In this document: in pieces, positions 53,901 through 62,890 of the stretch | Layout of the letters: every line of letters begins with the position of its first letter | Position numbering within the stretch: position 1 is the stretch's first letter | Assembly (NCBI GenBank): GCA_963759875.1 | Contig: CAVXBB010000015.1 | Span: forward strand, 434,001 to 498,000 | Direction: 5' to 3' | Length of the DNA: 64,000 bases | DNA from: JAFAGX01 sp963759875 | GTDB lineage: Bacteria; Acidobacteriota; Terriglobia; Terriglobales; Acidobacteriaceae | The notes under the pieces: generated by a model | The model's input: the letters and a program-made list of their open reading frames with translations, nothing else | What the model was told of the DNA's origin: nothing | The model's database searches: none | Made by a program: the position numbers and the translations under genes

Positions 53901-54287
53901 CGGCGCGTCATCTGTTCTTTCCTCTAAAGGCTGTTCCCGAATCTCTTGAATCCGCGAAGTGACAATGGGCGTGCGGTAGCCCGGATGGCAGAATTCCAGA
54001 TGCATACCGCGTCCGATGTAGCGCTGCTTCAGCATCGCACCACCCCAGGTCGAGCCCGAAATCGCAACCTGTACCGGCTCTGGGCAAAACTCCGGGTGTC
54101 CTGAAATCAGAGCCTCGCTTCCACCCAGCAGAACCGCGGTGTAGCGGTGGTTTTGCGTTTCGATTTGCAGAACTGTGGCTGGCGGCAGGGCGCTCAGCAA
54201 AACCCCGCCCTCAATCTCCGACTGAACGATGTTGCGGTTAATGTCATCGCTCAGGTTTGGGTGCGGCATGAACATCAGATTGGGCAT
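53850..54287 (-). CDS. Hypothetical protein (145 aa)
   Basis: A 145-residue protein, probably from ATG 54287 (a GTG at 54299 is in frame). The central part is strand-rich: GGVLLSALPPATVLQIETQN, YTAVLLGGSEALISGHPEFC, then VQVAISGSTWGGAML and the distinctive GRGMHLEFCHPGYRTPIVTS. These look like a small beta-barrel. No known family is assigned. It lies upstream of the pqq genes on the same strand, but the intervening 300 bp make co-transcription uncertain. Confidence 0.65.
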   Translation of the reverse strand: MPNLMFMPHPNLSDDINRNIVQSEIEGGVLLSALPPATVLQIETQNHRYTAVLLGGSEALISGHPEFCPEPVQVAISGSTWGGAMLKQRYIGRGMHLEFCHPGYRTPIVTSRIQEIREQPLEERTDDAPLSEQAHCGVDNPCPHD

Positions 54288-54380
54288 GGAGTTTATCACA
54301 GCTTAGATTGTCCAACGTAAAAGAAGGTTACCGGGAATATGCACGGAAGGGCACGACCTAACAAAATAGTCTCACCCGGC

Positions 54381-56693
54381 TCAGAAGACAGTCGTCAGCC
54401 GCAGGGCGTAGCTGCGTGGCGGCCCGATGGCGTTGAATGAGAAAAGTCCATTGAAGTCTATGAGATTGAGTCGATTGGCGAGATTTTCTACATCGCCCTG
54501 CAGGCGCAATGCGGCCTTATCCTTCTGATACAGGGTTGTCCCAACTGAGGCGCCAAAGGACAGAACGGGCTTGATTCGCTGGCGACTGAAATTCAACTGA
54601 TCGACCACGGCTTGACCGTATTCTGCGAGCGCCTGCTGATAAGTTCCCGTGAATTCAAACGGCAGTCCACTCCCATATTCCACACCGCCGGCTACCCACA
54701 ACCGCGAAGCCAACTGGCTGCGAACCCTGGCCCGTACCGTGTTGCGCTGGTCCTGGCTATCGGGGAAATGTCCGGTTAATTGAGTAGTCGCATTCACCGC
54801 GTCATCGCCTAGAAACAGCCCTCCAGTCACTGGAAACCACGTATTGCCAACCTGGTAGGAATAGCTAACAAACCCTGAGAACCGTCCCCACAGTGGCATT
54901 TCAACTTTCGCTTCGGCCCCGTAGATGATTGCCTTATCGAATGCGATGGGGAAAGCCACCACCGTGTTCAGAATCGTATCGTCGTCAGCAAAGTTATTTA
55001 CGTCGCGCCGAAAATAATTCGCATCGACCCGCAATTTGCCGAAAAGTCCCTTCGTCGCGCCAACCTCGTAGTAATTGCCATGTGAAGGTTTCACCGGCAA
55101 CCGGAGAACGCTTGGATTAAGCGAAATGACTTGCGGCGAACTCGACAGCAAAATGTTTTCAAACGCCGGCGTTTGAAACACCCGGTCATAAGATGCATGC
55201 AGAACCAGGTCGGCTCGGCGAAAATATCGCGCCGCCGAAAGCCGAGGACTCACGGCATTTTGGTTGACCAGCAATTGATAGTGGTCCCACCTCAATCCGG
55301 CGCTGACGGTCCATTTGCCTAAACGAATTAAACCTTCGACAAAGGCCGACTGCTCCAGATCAGGACGTTGCCCGCTGAAAGCGAACGTAAGCGGCGCCCC
55401 CGGATCAAACACGGCCGGACTGGTAATCAGATCGCTGAAATTCTCATGAAGGAACAGATTGTCCGACTCTACGCCGGCCTTCCATTGCTGTCGCCCGTGA
55501 TCGATGGCAATCGTGCCTTTGAAATAACCTTCCTTGAATTCATTGTGCTGAAAAGCTAGCACCGGCGTAGAAGCCGGATTCGAAAATAGGTCGTTCGAAT
55601 TTTCCCGAACCATACCGCGCAAATCCGCCACAATCTGGGGCGAGAAAATATGCTGATAGCTGACAATCCCCATCGTCTCGAAATTGTCCGCATTCTGCCG
55701 CTGGCCCGCTTCCTGCTGCACTTGCTCGTTAGGAATATCGAAGCGCGACAGCGAGTGGCGCACAACGAAATTCAACCGGTCATGCGACGTCAGTTCGCGT
55801 TCGTACCCCCCGGAAAAATCGCCGGTCGTGCCCGTATTTGTGAAATTCTGTGGAACCACCGGATTCAGGTAGTGGCTGGTCATATCGCCATTCGCACTCA
55901 GCAAAAAGATGTTCTTACCGCTCGCATATTGCATTCGGCTAAATGCCCCAGCGGTTTCAAAACTGCCTCCGGACAGTACGAAATCCCCGTGCAATCCCTG
56001 TTGCGGATCGCGTTGCGTATTCAGTTCCACCACGCCGCCCATCTTGCGTCCATATTCCGCGGGAATTCCGGCCGTATAGATATCGACCGATTCCACGTCA
56101 TCGGCTTCAATCTCCGGTCCCATACCCGGCGAGCGGTTGTCGACCAGCGGAATGCCATCCACCACGAATTGCGTCTGGTATTCGGAGCCCCGCGGATGCA
56201 GCACTGCATTGCCCTCGTACAGCCATCCAGGCTGGGAATTTACCAAATCCTGCACCGACCGCCCGGGTAGCGACGTAGTCCGGTTCTCAATCGCCTCTGG
56301 GCCGATTTGATTCACCGATCCAACACGGTAGGGATCAATCAAAGTCTCGGCAGCGGTTACCGTGACCGATGTCGCAACCGAAGGCAAGCTGAGCTTCACC
56401 GCATAATTCAACGGTATGGCCGACCGGATCTCGAGGGTTTGGGAGATCGGGGCAAAGTCCGGTTCACTAATATCCAGCCGATACACGCCATAGGGCAAGT
56501 GCCTGGCGATCAGGTTCCCGCTCTCATCCGTAGTGAAAAGATTGCGGTAATGATTTGCTTCGCTGAGTAGTTCCACCTGGCTGCGAACCGGCATCCCGGA
56601 CGGGTCGGTCACTTTCAGGCGCAGCTCTCCCGTATTGCTCTGGGCAAGGCTGCAGACGCAAAACAGCACAGTTATCAAGAACGGCTTTGCCAT
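54381..56693 (-). CDS. TonB-dependent outer-membrane receptor with N-terminal carboxypeptidase-regulatory-like domain
   Basis: A 770-residue outer-membrane protein. After a signal peptide, residues about 22-105 form a carboxypeptidase-regulatory-like beta-sandwich (GELRLKVTDPSGMPVRSQVE). A plug domain follows with RSVQDLVNSQPGWLYEGNAV, FVVDGIPLVDN and GIPAEYGRKMGGVVELNTQ, then a 22-stranded barrel ending with YALRLTTVF, whose last residue is the aromatic OMP signature. It is shorter than the Oar-like receptors (about 1100 residues) usual in this phylum. It is 80-plus bp upstream of the 145-residue hypothetical gene. Ligand unknown; siderophore, PQQ or a chelate is possible. Confidence 0.9.
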   Translation of the reverse strand: MAKPFLITVLFCVCSLAQSNTGELRLKVTDPSGMPVRSQVELLSEANHYRNLFTTDESGNLIARHLPYGVYRLDISEPDFAPISQTLEIRSAIPLNYAVKLSLPSVATSVTVTAAETLIDPYRVGSVNQIGPEAIENRTTSLPGRSVQDLVNSQPGWLYEGNAVLHPRGSEYQTQFVVDGIPLVDNRSPGMGPEIEADDVESVDIYTAGIPAEYGRKMGGVVELNTQRDPQQGLHGDFVLSGGSFETAGAFSRMQYASGKNIFLLSANGDMTSHYLNPVVPQNFTNTGTTGDFSGGYERELTSHDRLNFVVRHSLSRFDIPNEQVQQEAGQRQNADNFETMGIVSYQHIFSPQIVADLRGMVRENSNDLFSNPASTPVLAFQHNEFKEGYFKGTIAIDHGRQQWKAGVESDNLFLHENFSDLITSPAVFDPGAPLTFAFSGQRPDLEQSAFVEGLIRLGKWTVSAGLRWDHYQLLVNQNAVSPRLSAARYFRRADLVLHASYDRVFQTPAFENILLSSSPQVISLNPSVLRLPVKPSHGNYYEVGATKGLFGKLRVDANYFRRDVNNFADDDTILNTVVAFPIAFDKAIIYGAEAKVEMPLWGRFSGFVSYSYQVGNTWFPVTGGLFLGDDAVNATTQLTGHFPDSQDQRNTVRARVRSQLASRLWVAGGVEYGSGLPFEFTGTYQQALAEYGQAVVDQLNFSRQRIKPVLSFGASVGTTLYQKDKAALRLQGDVENLANRLNLIDFNGLFSFNAIGPPRSYALRLTTVF

Positions 56694-56919
56694 GGCTTGA
56701 ACTACTTGTCTGAAAGAATAGAGTGGCGCGCCACCAACTTCAACGGAGCGTCCCTATGGATGGCAACTTGGGTAACTGGGGCGCAGGTTTCAAAGGGAAT
56801 TTTGCAGTGAGTATGCAAGGCGCTATCGACCCAGCTCGTTTGGGAGCTACGATAGCGCCGCCCTTCCTGATCCGAATCCTGTTCAGAATCTATGTCATAG
56901 CCCCTATTTCTTCTAGTGT

Positions 56920-58383
56920 CTAGCGAGATGCGCTCAGACCCGATCCCGCTCCTACGCGTAATTTCTTGGCCGCGGCCTCCAGCGCCTTCTGAAGTGCCAC
57001 CAAGTGTCGTTCTTCGGTGAGATAGCTGATGACCATCATCCGCAGAACACTCTTTCCATCCACTTTTGTCTCTGAAATCCAGCGTTGCCCATCACGTGTG
57101 ACTTCCTCAACGATATCGGCGTGTACGGCTGCGGTCTGCTCCGGGCTGGTTCCGTTCTCCTTCACTCGAAAGGCGACGATCGGCAGCACCTGCGGTACTG
57201 CCAATTCGAAATGCTCCGAAGAGTTCAGCCAGCCCACGAAGCCTTGTGCTAGTTTCATCTGACGGTCAATGTGTTCCTCGTAAGCCCTTCTGCCGTGGAC
57301 CTTCAGAGTGAGCCACAGCTTTAGCGAGTTCATCCGGCGCGTCCATTGCGTGCTGATTCGCGAATTGTCGACGCCCTTCGCTTCTGCCGCTTTTGGCATG
57401 TATGGGGCGGCAACCGCAAAGGCGCGTTCCAGCATTTCCGGATGGCGTGTAAGAAGCACTCCAGCGGCCAGCGGCACGGCCAACCACTTGTGTGGATCGA
57501 TAGTGATCGAGTCTGCCTGCTCGATCCCGCGCACCAGGTCACGATGCTTATCGGAGAAAATGGCAGCCCCTCCATAAGCTCCATCCACATGCAACCATAG
57601 ATTTTCCCGTCCGCAGATCTCCGTGAGCGCTACCAGATCGTCTACCGCACCAGAATTGGTTGTTCCCGCAGTTGCGACAACGCAAAACGGTTTTTTGCCC
57701 TGTCTTCGATCCTCGCTGATTGCGTCTTGCAGCTTGTTCAGATTCAGTTGAACGTCCGCATTTACCCGAATTCGTCGCAGCGCATTTCTCCCGATTCCTA
57801 ACAGGCCAGCAGACTTGTCGATTGAATGGTGCGCTTCATGGGATGCGTAAAAGACCGGCTGCCCGCCTAAAGATGCAGCCCCATCGTCAATGAAGGTAGG
57901 AAACTTCGCAGCCAATGCCAGCGCCAACCCGGTGAAGTTCGCCTCATTGCCTCCACTGGTGAACGTGCCATTGAACTCCCCGGGCCAGCCCACGCGCTCG
58001 CCGATCCAGCGCACCGCTTCATGCTCGATTTTCGACGCCAGTTGCGAGCGCTTCACCGTCGCCAGTTGCGGATTGAGAGCGGCGACCAGCGCCTCCGCCA
58101 TTACGCCGATGTAAGTGGGCGTTGGATTCATCAGCCCGAAATAGTTGGCACTCGGCACATGAAATCCTTTCTCGACCATTTGGCGAAAGATCTGATCGAG
58201 AACCTCGGCTGCATCCTCGCCATTTTCGGGCAGCGGATTGTTCAGCGACCCAAAACTTCGCTGTTCAGCAGGAAGCTGCACCGGTCGTTCGGGAAGGGAA
58301 TCGAAGAATGCGTCGATCTGGTCTATAAGACGGTATCCAAGACGGCGTCTTGTGGCGGAATCAAGGTCAAAGTTCATGTCCAT
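56920..58383 (-). CDS. Group II PLP-dependent amino-acid decarboxylase (aromatic-L-amino-acid decarboxylase-like)
   Basis: A 487-residue protein of the DDC/GAD group II decarboxylase fold. Family segments are HVPSANYFGLMNPTPTYIGV, FTSGGNEANFTGLALALAAK, YASHEAHHSIDKSAGLLGIG, VVATAGTTNSGAVDDL, LHVDGAYGGAA, and the PLP lysine in SITIDPHKWLAVPL. The His that stacks on PLP is in AHHSIDK. It decarboxylates an aromatic or acidic amino acid to its amine; the substrate cannot be set from the sequence alone. It is upstream of the TonB receptor gene on the same strand, separated by about 226 bp with no recognised gene. Confidence 0.9.
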   Translation of the reverse strand: MDMNFDLDSATRRRLGYRLIDQIDAFFDSLPERPVQLPAEQRSFGSLNNPLPENGEDAAEVLDQIFRQMVEKGFHVPSANYFGLMNPTPTYIGVMAEALVAALNPQLATVKRSQLASKIEHEAVRWIGERVGWPGEFNGTFTSGGNEANFTGLALALAAKFPTFIDDGAASLGGQPVFYASHEAHHSIDKSAGLLGIGRNALRRIRVNADVQLNLNKLQDAISEDRRQGKKPFCVVATAGTTNSGAVDDLVALTEICGRENLWLHVDGAYGGAAIFSDKHRDLVRGIEQADSITIDPHKWLAVPLAAGVLLTRHPEMLERAFAVAAPYMPKAAEAKGVDNSRISTQWTRRMNSLKLWLTLKVHGRRAYEEHIDRQMKLAQGFVGWLNSSEHFELAVPQVLPIVAFRVKENGTSPEQTAAVHADIVEEVTRDGQRWISETKVDGKSVLRMMVISYLTEERHLVALQKALEAAAKKLRVGAGSGLSASR

Positions 58384-58522
58384 TGGACAAACATTCTAAG
58401 CCAACGGCTTCACTGACATGCGCGACGGGGGCCAAGATCACAGCCGCTTGTAACCATCATCACATCCCGCTGGTCAGCGCCAAGTTATCGTGGTCTCGAC
58501 GGCTGACTTGTGAGGAGGCCTT

Positions 58523-59089
58523 ATGGCGCCCGCATTCGATGTGCTGCTTGTGTTGCTTCTTGCCCTCACATGCTTGGGCATCGCATATCTAGTGCATCGC
58601 TTCGTGCTCGGCGGAGGCGAATTGCGCAAGCTCTCGGGCAAAATGCTGGTGACCTGTCCCGAAACCCACCAAACGGTTGCGGTGAAGGTCGCCACCGGCA
58701 AGGCTGCCATGGCGGCAATTGCCGGTAAAGAACACATCGAATTAAGCCAGTGCACTCGCTGGCCCGAACGTGCCAACTGCGATCAGGCCTGCCTGAGCGA
58801 GTTGCTTGCCGACCCGGAAACACACTCCGTGTGGAGGATCGTTTCGAAGTGGTATGCGGGCAAAACCTGTTTTTATTGCGGGCGGCCCATTTCGGAACTG
58901 AGCCATCTCGACCACAGCCCGGGCCTGATCAGCTTCGAAGGCAAGGTCATCGAATGGAATCGGCTCCACGCGGAAGAACTCCCCGATCAGCTGGCCTCAG
59001 CCCGTCCAGTCTGCTGGAACTGCACGGTCACTGAATCATTTCGCAAAGAGCATCCCGAACTGGTGACGGACAGACCCTGGAATCACTGA
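58523..59089 (+). CDS. Membrane-anchored cysteine-rich protein of unknown function
   Basis: A 188-residue protein with a strong ribosome-binding site (GAGGAGG) before ATG 58523. One N-terminal helix (LLVLLLALTCLGIAYLVHRF) anchors it. The soluble part has three Cys groups: LSQCTRWPERANCDQACL, KTCFYCGRPI and ARPVCWNCTV, plus HLDH before a strand. They could bind zinc or an iron-sulfur cluster, or be redox-active. A single Cys (VTCPETHQ) precedes them. The family is not recognised. Confidence 0.72.
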   Translation: MAPAFDVLLVLLLALTCLGIAYLVHRFVLGGGELRKLSGKMLVTCPETHQTVAVKVATGKAAMAAIAGKEHIELSQCTRWPERANCDQACLSELLADPETHSVWRIVSKWYAGKTCFYCGRPISELSHLDHSPGLISFEGKVIEWNRLHAEELPDQLASARPVCWNCTVTESFRKEHPELVTDRPWNH

Positions 59090-59202
59090 TGTCGCTGTCA
59101 CGCTGAGCGATGTTTTTGGTTTACGAATAATCAAAAATGTAGCGGAAGGATACCTGCCCTGCTGTCATTCTGATTGAAGCGAAGAATCTATGCATTTACC
59201 AC

Positions 59203-60756
59203 TTAGGAGGACAATTCCTCCGTGTCCTCTATGGTTACGCCTTTTTCCGGCCTGAGCAGAGGAAACAGGATGACGTCGCGAATCGTGTGTGAGTCCGTCA
59301 GCAGCATGGCCAACCGATCCACGCCCACTCCGCACCCGCCAGTCGGCGGCATTCCGTAAGACAGCGCACGGATGTAGTCGAGATCCATCTGGTGGGCCTC
59401 TTCATCCCCACGCTCGCGTTCTCTCAGTTGTTGCTCGAAACGCTGACGCTGGTCTTCCGGATCGTTCAACTCGCTAAACCCGTTGGCAATCTCCATCGCC
59501 CCCACAAAAATCTCCCAACGCTCGGTCCAGTCGGGCTCGTCAGGTTTCTGCTTCGAGAGCGGCGACACTGCGGTGGGGAATTCGTAAATGATCGTCGGCT
59601 GGATCAGTTGCTCCTCAGCCGTAGCTTCAAACAGGCTGGCAATCGTTTTTCCTGTCGGCTCATTCGGATCGTAAGCCACGTGCGCATGGGCCGAGTTGAA
59701 TCGCTCGATCAGCGCTTTCACCGAATCGTGGGTGGCAAAATCCGACATTGCCGGTTTTGCGCCGGCGCGTTCAGGCCAATAATGAATGATCGCTTCGCGC
59801 ATCGTCATGCGCCGCCAGTTCGATTCCGACCAATCAATTTCCTGCTCTCCCCATTTCGATTTCGTGCCGCCGGTTACATCTTTGGCGGCTTGGATAATGA
59901 GTTCCTGGGTCAGGTCCATGACCCCGCGATAATCCGTATAGGCCTGGTAGAACTCCAGCATGGTGAACTCCGGATTCCATCGCCATCCCAGGCCCTCGTT
60001 GCGGAAATTGCGATTGATCTCATAAACGCGGTCGAACCCGCCGACCGTCAGCCGTTTTAAATAAAGCTCGGGCGCGATCCGTAAGAACAAGTCCATGTCG
60101 AGCGTGTTGTGATGCGTCACAAAGGGCCGGGCCACCGCGCCGCCGGCGATAGGCTGCATCATGGGCGTTTCGACTTCCACGAATCCGTGCGACTCCATAA
60201 AGCGCCGCATCGATTGCACCAGCTTGCTGCGCTTGAGAAAAACTTCCCGTACTTCGGGATTCATGATCAAATCGACATAGCGTTGGCGATAGCGCAGTTC
60301 GACATCCGTCAAGCCGTGCCACTTCTCGGGCAAGGGCAACAGGTCTTTTGACAGGAACGTAATCTCTTCGACATGCACTGTGAGTTCGCCGGTTCGCGTG
60401 CGAAACAGGTATCCGCTCACTCCAATGTGGTCGCCAAGATCGAGTAACTTGTAAAGCTCAAATCCCTTCTCGCCAACGGCGTCTTTCTTAACGTAAATCT
60501 GCAACTTCTTCCCATCCTGCTGCAGGTGCGCAAATCCGGCTTTGCCCATTAGTCGGATCGCCATGATTCGCCCCGCAACCCGAACATTGACCCGCGACTT
60601 CTCCAAATCCTCAGCGGATTTCTCACCGAACTCTTTCAGAATTTCGGGAATCGTATGGGTGAACCCGTATTTTGTGGGATAACTGCGCTGCCCCAGCCCT
60701 TCAATCTGCTTCAGTTTGTCGCGCCGCTGCTCGTAGATTTTTTCGTCGAGTGCCAA
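59203..60756 (-). CDS. lysS: Lysyl-tRNA synthetase (class II)
   Basis: A 517-residue class II aminoacyl-tRNA synthetase. An N-terminal OB-fold anticodon-binding domain (VRVAGRIMAIRLMGKAGFAH) precedes the catalytic core. Motif 1 is around KRSKLVQSMRRFMESHGFVE, motif 2 is YEINRNFRNEGLGWRWNPEF, and motif 3 is GCGVGVDRLAMLL. The lysine-pocket segment FVTHHNTLDMDLFLRIAPEL is present. It charges tRNA-Lys. Length and start are normal for bacterial LysS. Confidence 0.96.
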   Translation of the reverse strand: MALDEKIYEQRRDKLKQIEGLGQRSYPTKYGFTHTIPEILKEFGEKSAEDLEKSRVNVRVAGRIMAIRLMGKAGFAHLQQDGKKLQIYVKKDAVGEKGFELYKLLDLGDHIGVSGYLFRTRTGELTVHVEEITFLSKDLLPLPEKWHGLTDVELRYRQRYVDLIMNPEVREVFLKRSKLVQSMRRFMESHGFVEVETPMMQPIAGGAVARPFVTHHNTLDMDLFLRIAPELYLKRLTVGGFDRVYEINRNFRNEGLGWRWNPEFTMLEFYQAYTDYRGVMDLTQELIIQAAKDVTGGTKSKWGEQEIDWSESNWRRMTMREAIIHYWPERAGAKPAMSDFATHDSVKALIERFNSAHAHVAYDPNEPTGKTIASLFEATAEEQLIQPTIIYEFPTAVSPLSKQKPDEPDWTERWEIFVGAMEIANGFSELNDPEDQRQRFEQQLRERERGDEEAHQMDLDYIRALSYGMPPTGGCGVGVDRLAMLLTDSHTIRDVILFPLLRPEKGVTIEDTEELSS

Positions 60757-60894
60757 TCTTGCCTTCTCTGAACTGAGTGAAGAGTGATTATAAACAAGTG
60801 GACTGTGCGCGCTTGTGGGCCCGTGGCAAAGCTGACGAGAGATGCACCGCTGCGGAACCTCAGTACCTGGCCGGCCAGCGGCGGAGGATGCGGT

Positions 60895-62661
60895 CTAGGT
60901 TGCAGCCGCGGACTTGGCCTCGGAAGGCAATTGCAATGAGCGGCTTTGATCTGCCACAGCTGAAAGTGAAGGAAGTTGGATGCGAAACATTGCCCCACCT
61001 TCCGGCCGGTTCTGACACACAATTTTGCCGTTATGCTCTTCAATGATGCCGTAACAAGCGCTGAGTCCCAGACCCGTTCCCTGGCCCACGGGACGCGTTG
61101 TATAGAACGGATCAAAGACTCGTTCCGGTTGCTGCACGCCCGGCCCTTCATCACTGAATTCGATGATGACCAGGTCATTCTGGAATTTCGTGCTTACTTT
61201 CAGAACTCCGCCGGTTTCCGCCATTGCGTGGACGGCGTTATTGGTGATATGCAAGCAGACTTGCAGTAGTTGGTTAGAGTCGCCAAGCACACGTGGCAGG
61301 GCGCTATCGAGGTCTAGTTGAACCTTGATGGGAGCACCATGTTGCTGTGGAGGACGCAAGCGGACCGTGGTCTGCAACAAGCCATTGATGTCGATTGGCG
61401 ATTTTTCTGCGGGTACCTGCTTGGCGAAGCTCAGCAGGCTTGCTACCAGCGTCCGTGTGCGCCGAAGTTGCTGTTCCATTTTTTGGATCAGCGTGCGTTG
61501 CTCATTAGCGAGCGAAGTTGCGCCCAGCAGTTCCGTGTACCCGAGCATGGCGGTCAGCGGATTATTCAATTCGTGCGCCGCCCCTCCGACTAGCTGTCCC
61601 AGAGCGGCGAGTTTTTCTGATTGCACCAGTTGAGCCTGCAGGCGTTTCAGGTTCTCGAATGATTCCTGGGAACTCTTCAACAGCTTTATAAGCTCAAAAT
61701 CAAGCATGTGCTGTTTCAGGAAGACCAGCCCACCTAATGCCAGCATTGTGCAAAGGGTCATACCCAGACGGAACATGCGGACGTTTTGAGGTGTGCTCGA
61801 GTCAAACAACGCCCATGCCGCAAACATTGGCAGCGAGAGGACCGCAAGCATTCCCAATCGGGCTGCCCAGACTCCGTGCCCATTCGTGCCCGGCGTAGGT
61901 TTCTGTTCTGGAGCGGTATTGGCCGCCTTCAACCCGATCCACGTAACCCAAACCATCGAGGCCGCGAGGGGGACATCGTAGAAGCTCCCTGAGAAATAAA
62001 CCTTCCGTTCAATTGCCCAGTTCGCCAGATATGAACTTAAACTGTAGAGCAGCATGCAACCGAGCCAATTTACATAGACGTGTTTCCAGTAGCCGGAGCT
62101 GCGAATCCAGAGGATGCAAAGTCCACCGAGTAAAACCAACTTTTCCACGGAATAAATGACGTTCAGATTGTGCTGATAGAGGTCCGGCCTGGGATACACA
62201 TATTGCCAAGGAACCAGCGTGATGACATATAAGTACAGCCACCAGATCAGAAGCATGGCGAAATCAAGTGATCCCAACCGCGTATGGCGCTGGTCTTGCT
62301 CTATGTGCGGCTGCACCGCCAATGCGGCAATCATTGGTACCAGGTGAACAAAGAGCACGATGTCGCCGGCAAACAGATTGGGAACATCTGTTCGCAGCAA
62401 GACTTCTAAGTAGGACCAAAAGCTCTGGTACAGTACCCAGAATCCCATGCCCAGCAACATCAGTGCCCAGAACATCCGCGCCCGGTTGGTGGTTTTCTGT
62501 ACGGCGGGAACGAGTGCGAGGGTTCCGGAAACTAGTAGAAGCCATTGCACGATGTCGCTAAGGACCACCAAAGCAAAACCGTGCAGGGTCATCGATCCCG
62601 CCATCTGCACGCAAAGCAGTGCAAATGCCGCCCAGAGCCACGGCTTTAATACCCTACTCAT
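60895..62661 (-). CDS. Membrane sensor histidine kinase with polytopic N-terminus
   Basis: A 588-residue protein. About eight hydrophobic segments lie in residues 5-310 (FALLCVQMAGSMTLHGFALV, LLLVSGTLALVPAV, WLYLYVITLVPWQYVYP). A short coiled linker with SFENLKRLQAQLVQSEKLAA precedes the HisKA H-box LVGGAAHELNNPLTAMLGYT. The HATPase has IEFSDEGPGVQQPERVFDPF and GTGLGLSACYGIIEEHNGKI. No response regulator gene is adjacent. It is divergent from the sensor-like gene at 62891. The unusual polytopic region may itself be the sensor. Confidence 0.9.
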   Translation of the reverse strand: MSRVLKPWLWAAFALLCVQMAGSMTLHGFALVVLSDIVQWLLLVSGTLALVPAVQKTTNRARMFWALMLLGMGFWVLYQSFWSYLEVLLRTDVPNLFAGDIVLFVHLVPMIAALAVQPHIEQDQRHTRLGSLDFAMLLIWWLYLYVITLVPWQYVYPRPDLYQHNLNVIYSVEKLVLLGGLCILWIRSSGYWKHVYVNWLGCMLLYSLSSYLANWAIERKVYFSGSFYDVPLAASMVWVTWIGLKAANTAPEQKPTPGTNGHGVWAARLGMLAVLSLPMFAAWALFDSSTPQNVRMFRLGMTLCTMLALGGLVFLKQHMLDFELIKLLKSSQESFENLKRLQAQLVQSEKLAALGQLVGGAAHELNNPLTAMLGYTELLGATSLANEQRTLIQKMEQQLRRTRTLVASLLSFAKQVPAEKSPIDINGLLQTTVRLRPPQQHGAPIKVQLDLDSALPRVLGDSNQLLQVCLHITNNAVHAMAETGGVLKVSTKFQNDLVIIEFSDEGPGVQQPERVFDPFYTTRPVGQGTGLGLSACYGIIEEHNGKIVCQNRPEGGAMFRIQLPSLSAVADQSRSLQLPSEAKSAAAT

Positions 62662-62890
62662 ATCGGTGCTCTAATTTTAGGTGTGAATGCAGACCCTGAA
62701 AGTTACGCTGGTAACTCACCAAAGCATAACTACATGTGCGAACCAGGTAGTTCAGTTGCACAAGTTTCACTTGCTCTCAGGGGTGAGTAGTTAATATCAT
62801 CCGTTGTCACAGCCGTTGCCGTTTCACGGACGTAATCACTTGCCCATTCGAGCAGTTAGAGATCGCTTTCTGTGGAGACTTCGGGCTCCG

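Noticed and set aside
55650..56270. + strand open frame (206 codons) inside the TonB-dependent receptor gene
   Set aside because: Antisense to a clear plug/barrel coding sequence; no independent support.
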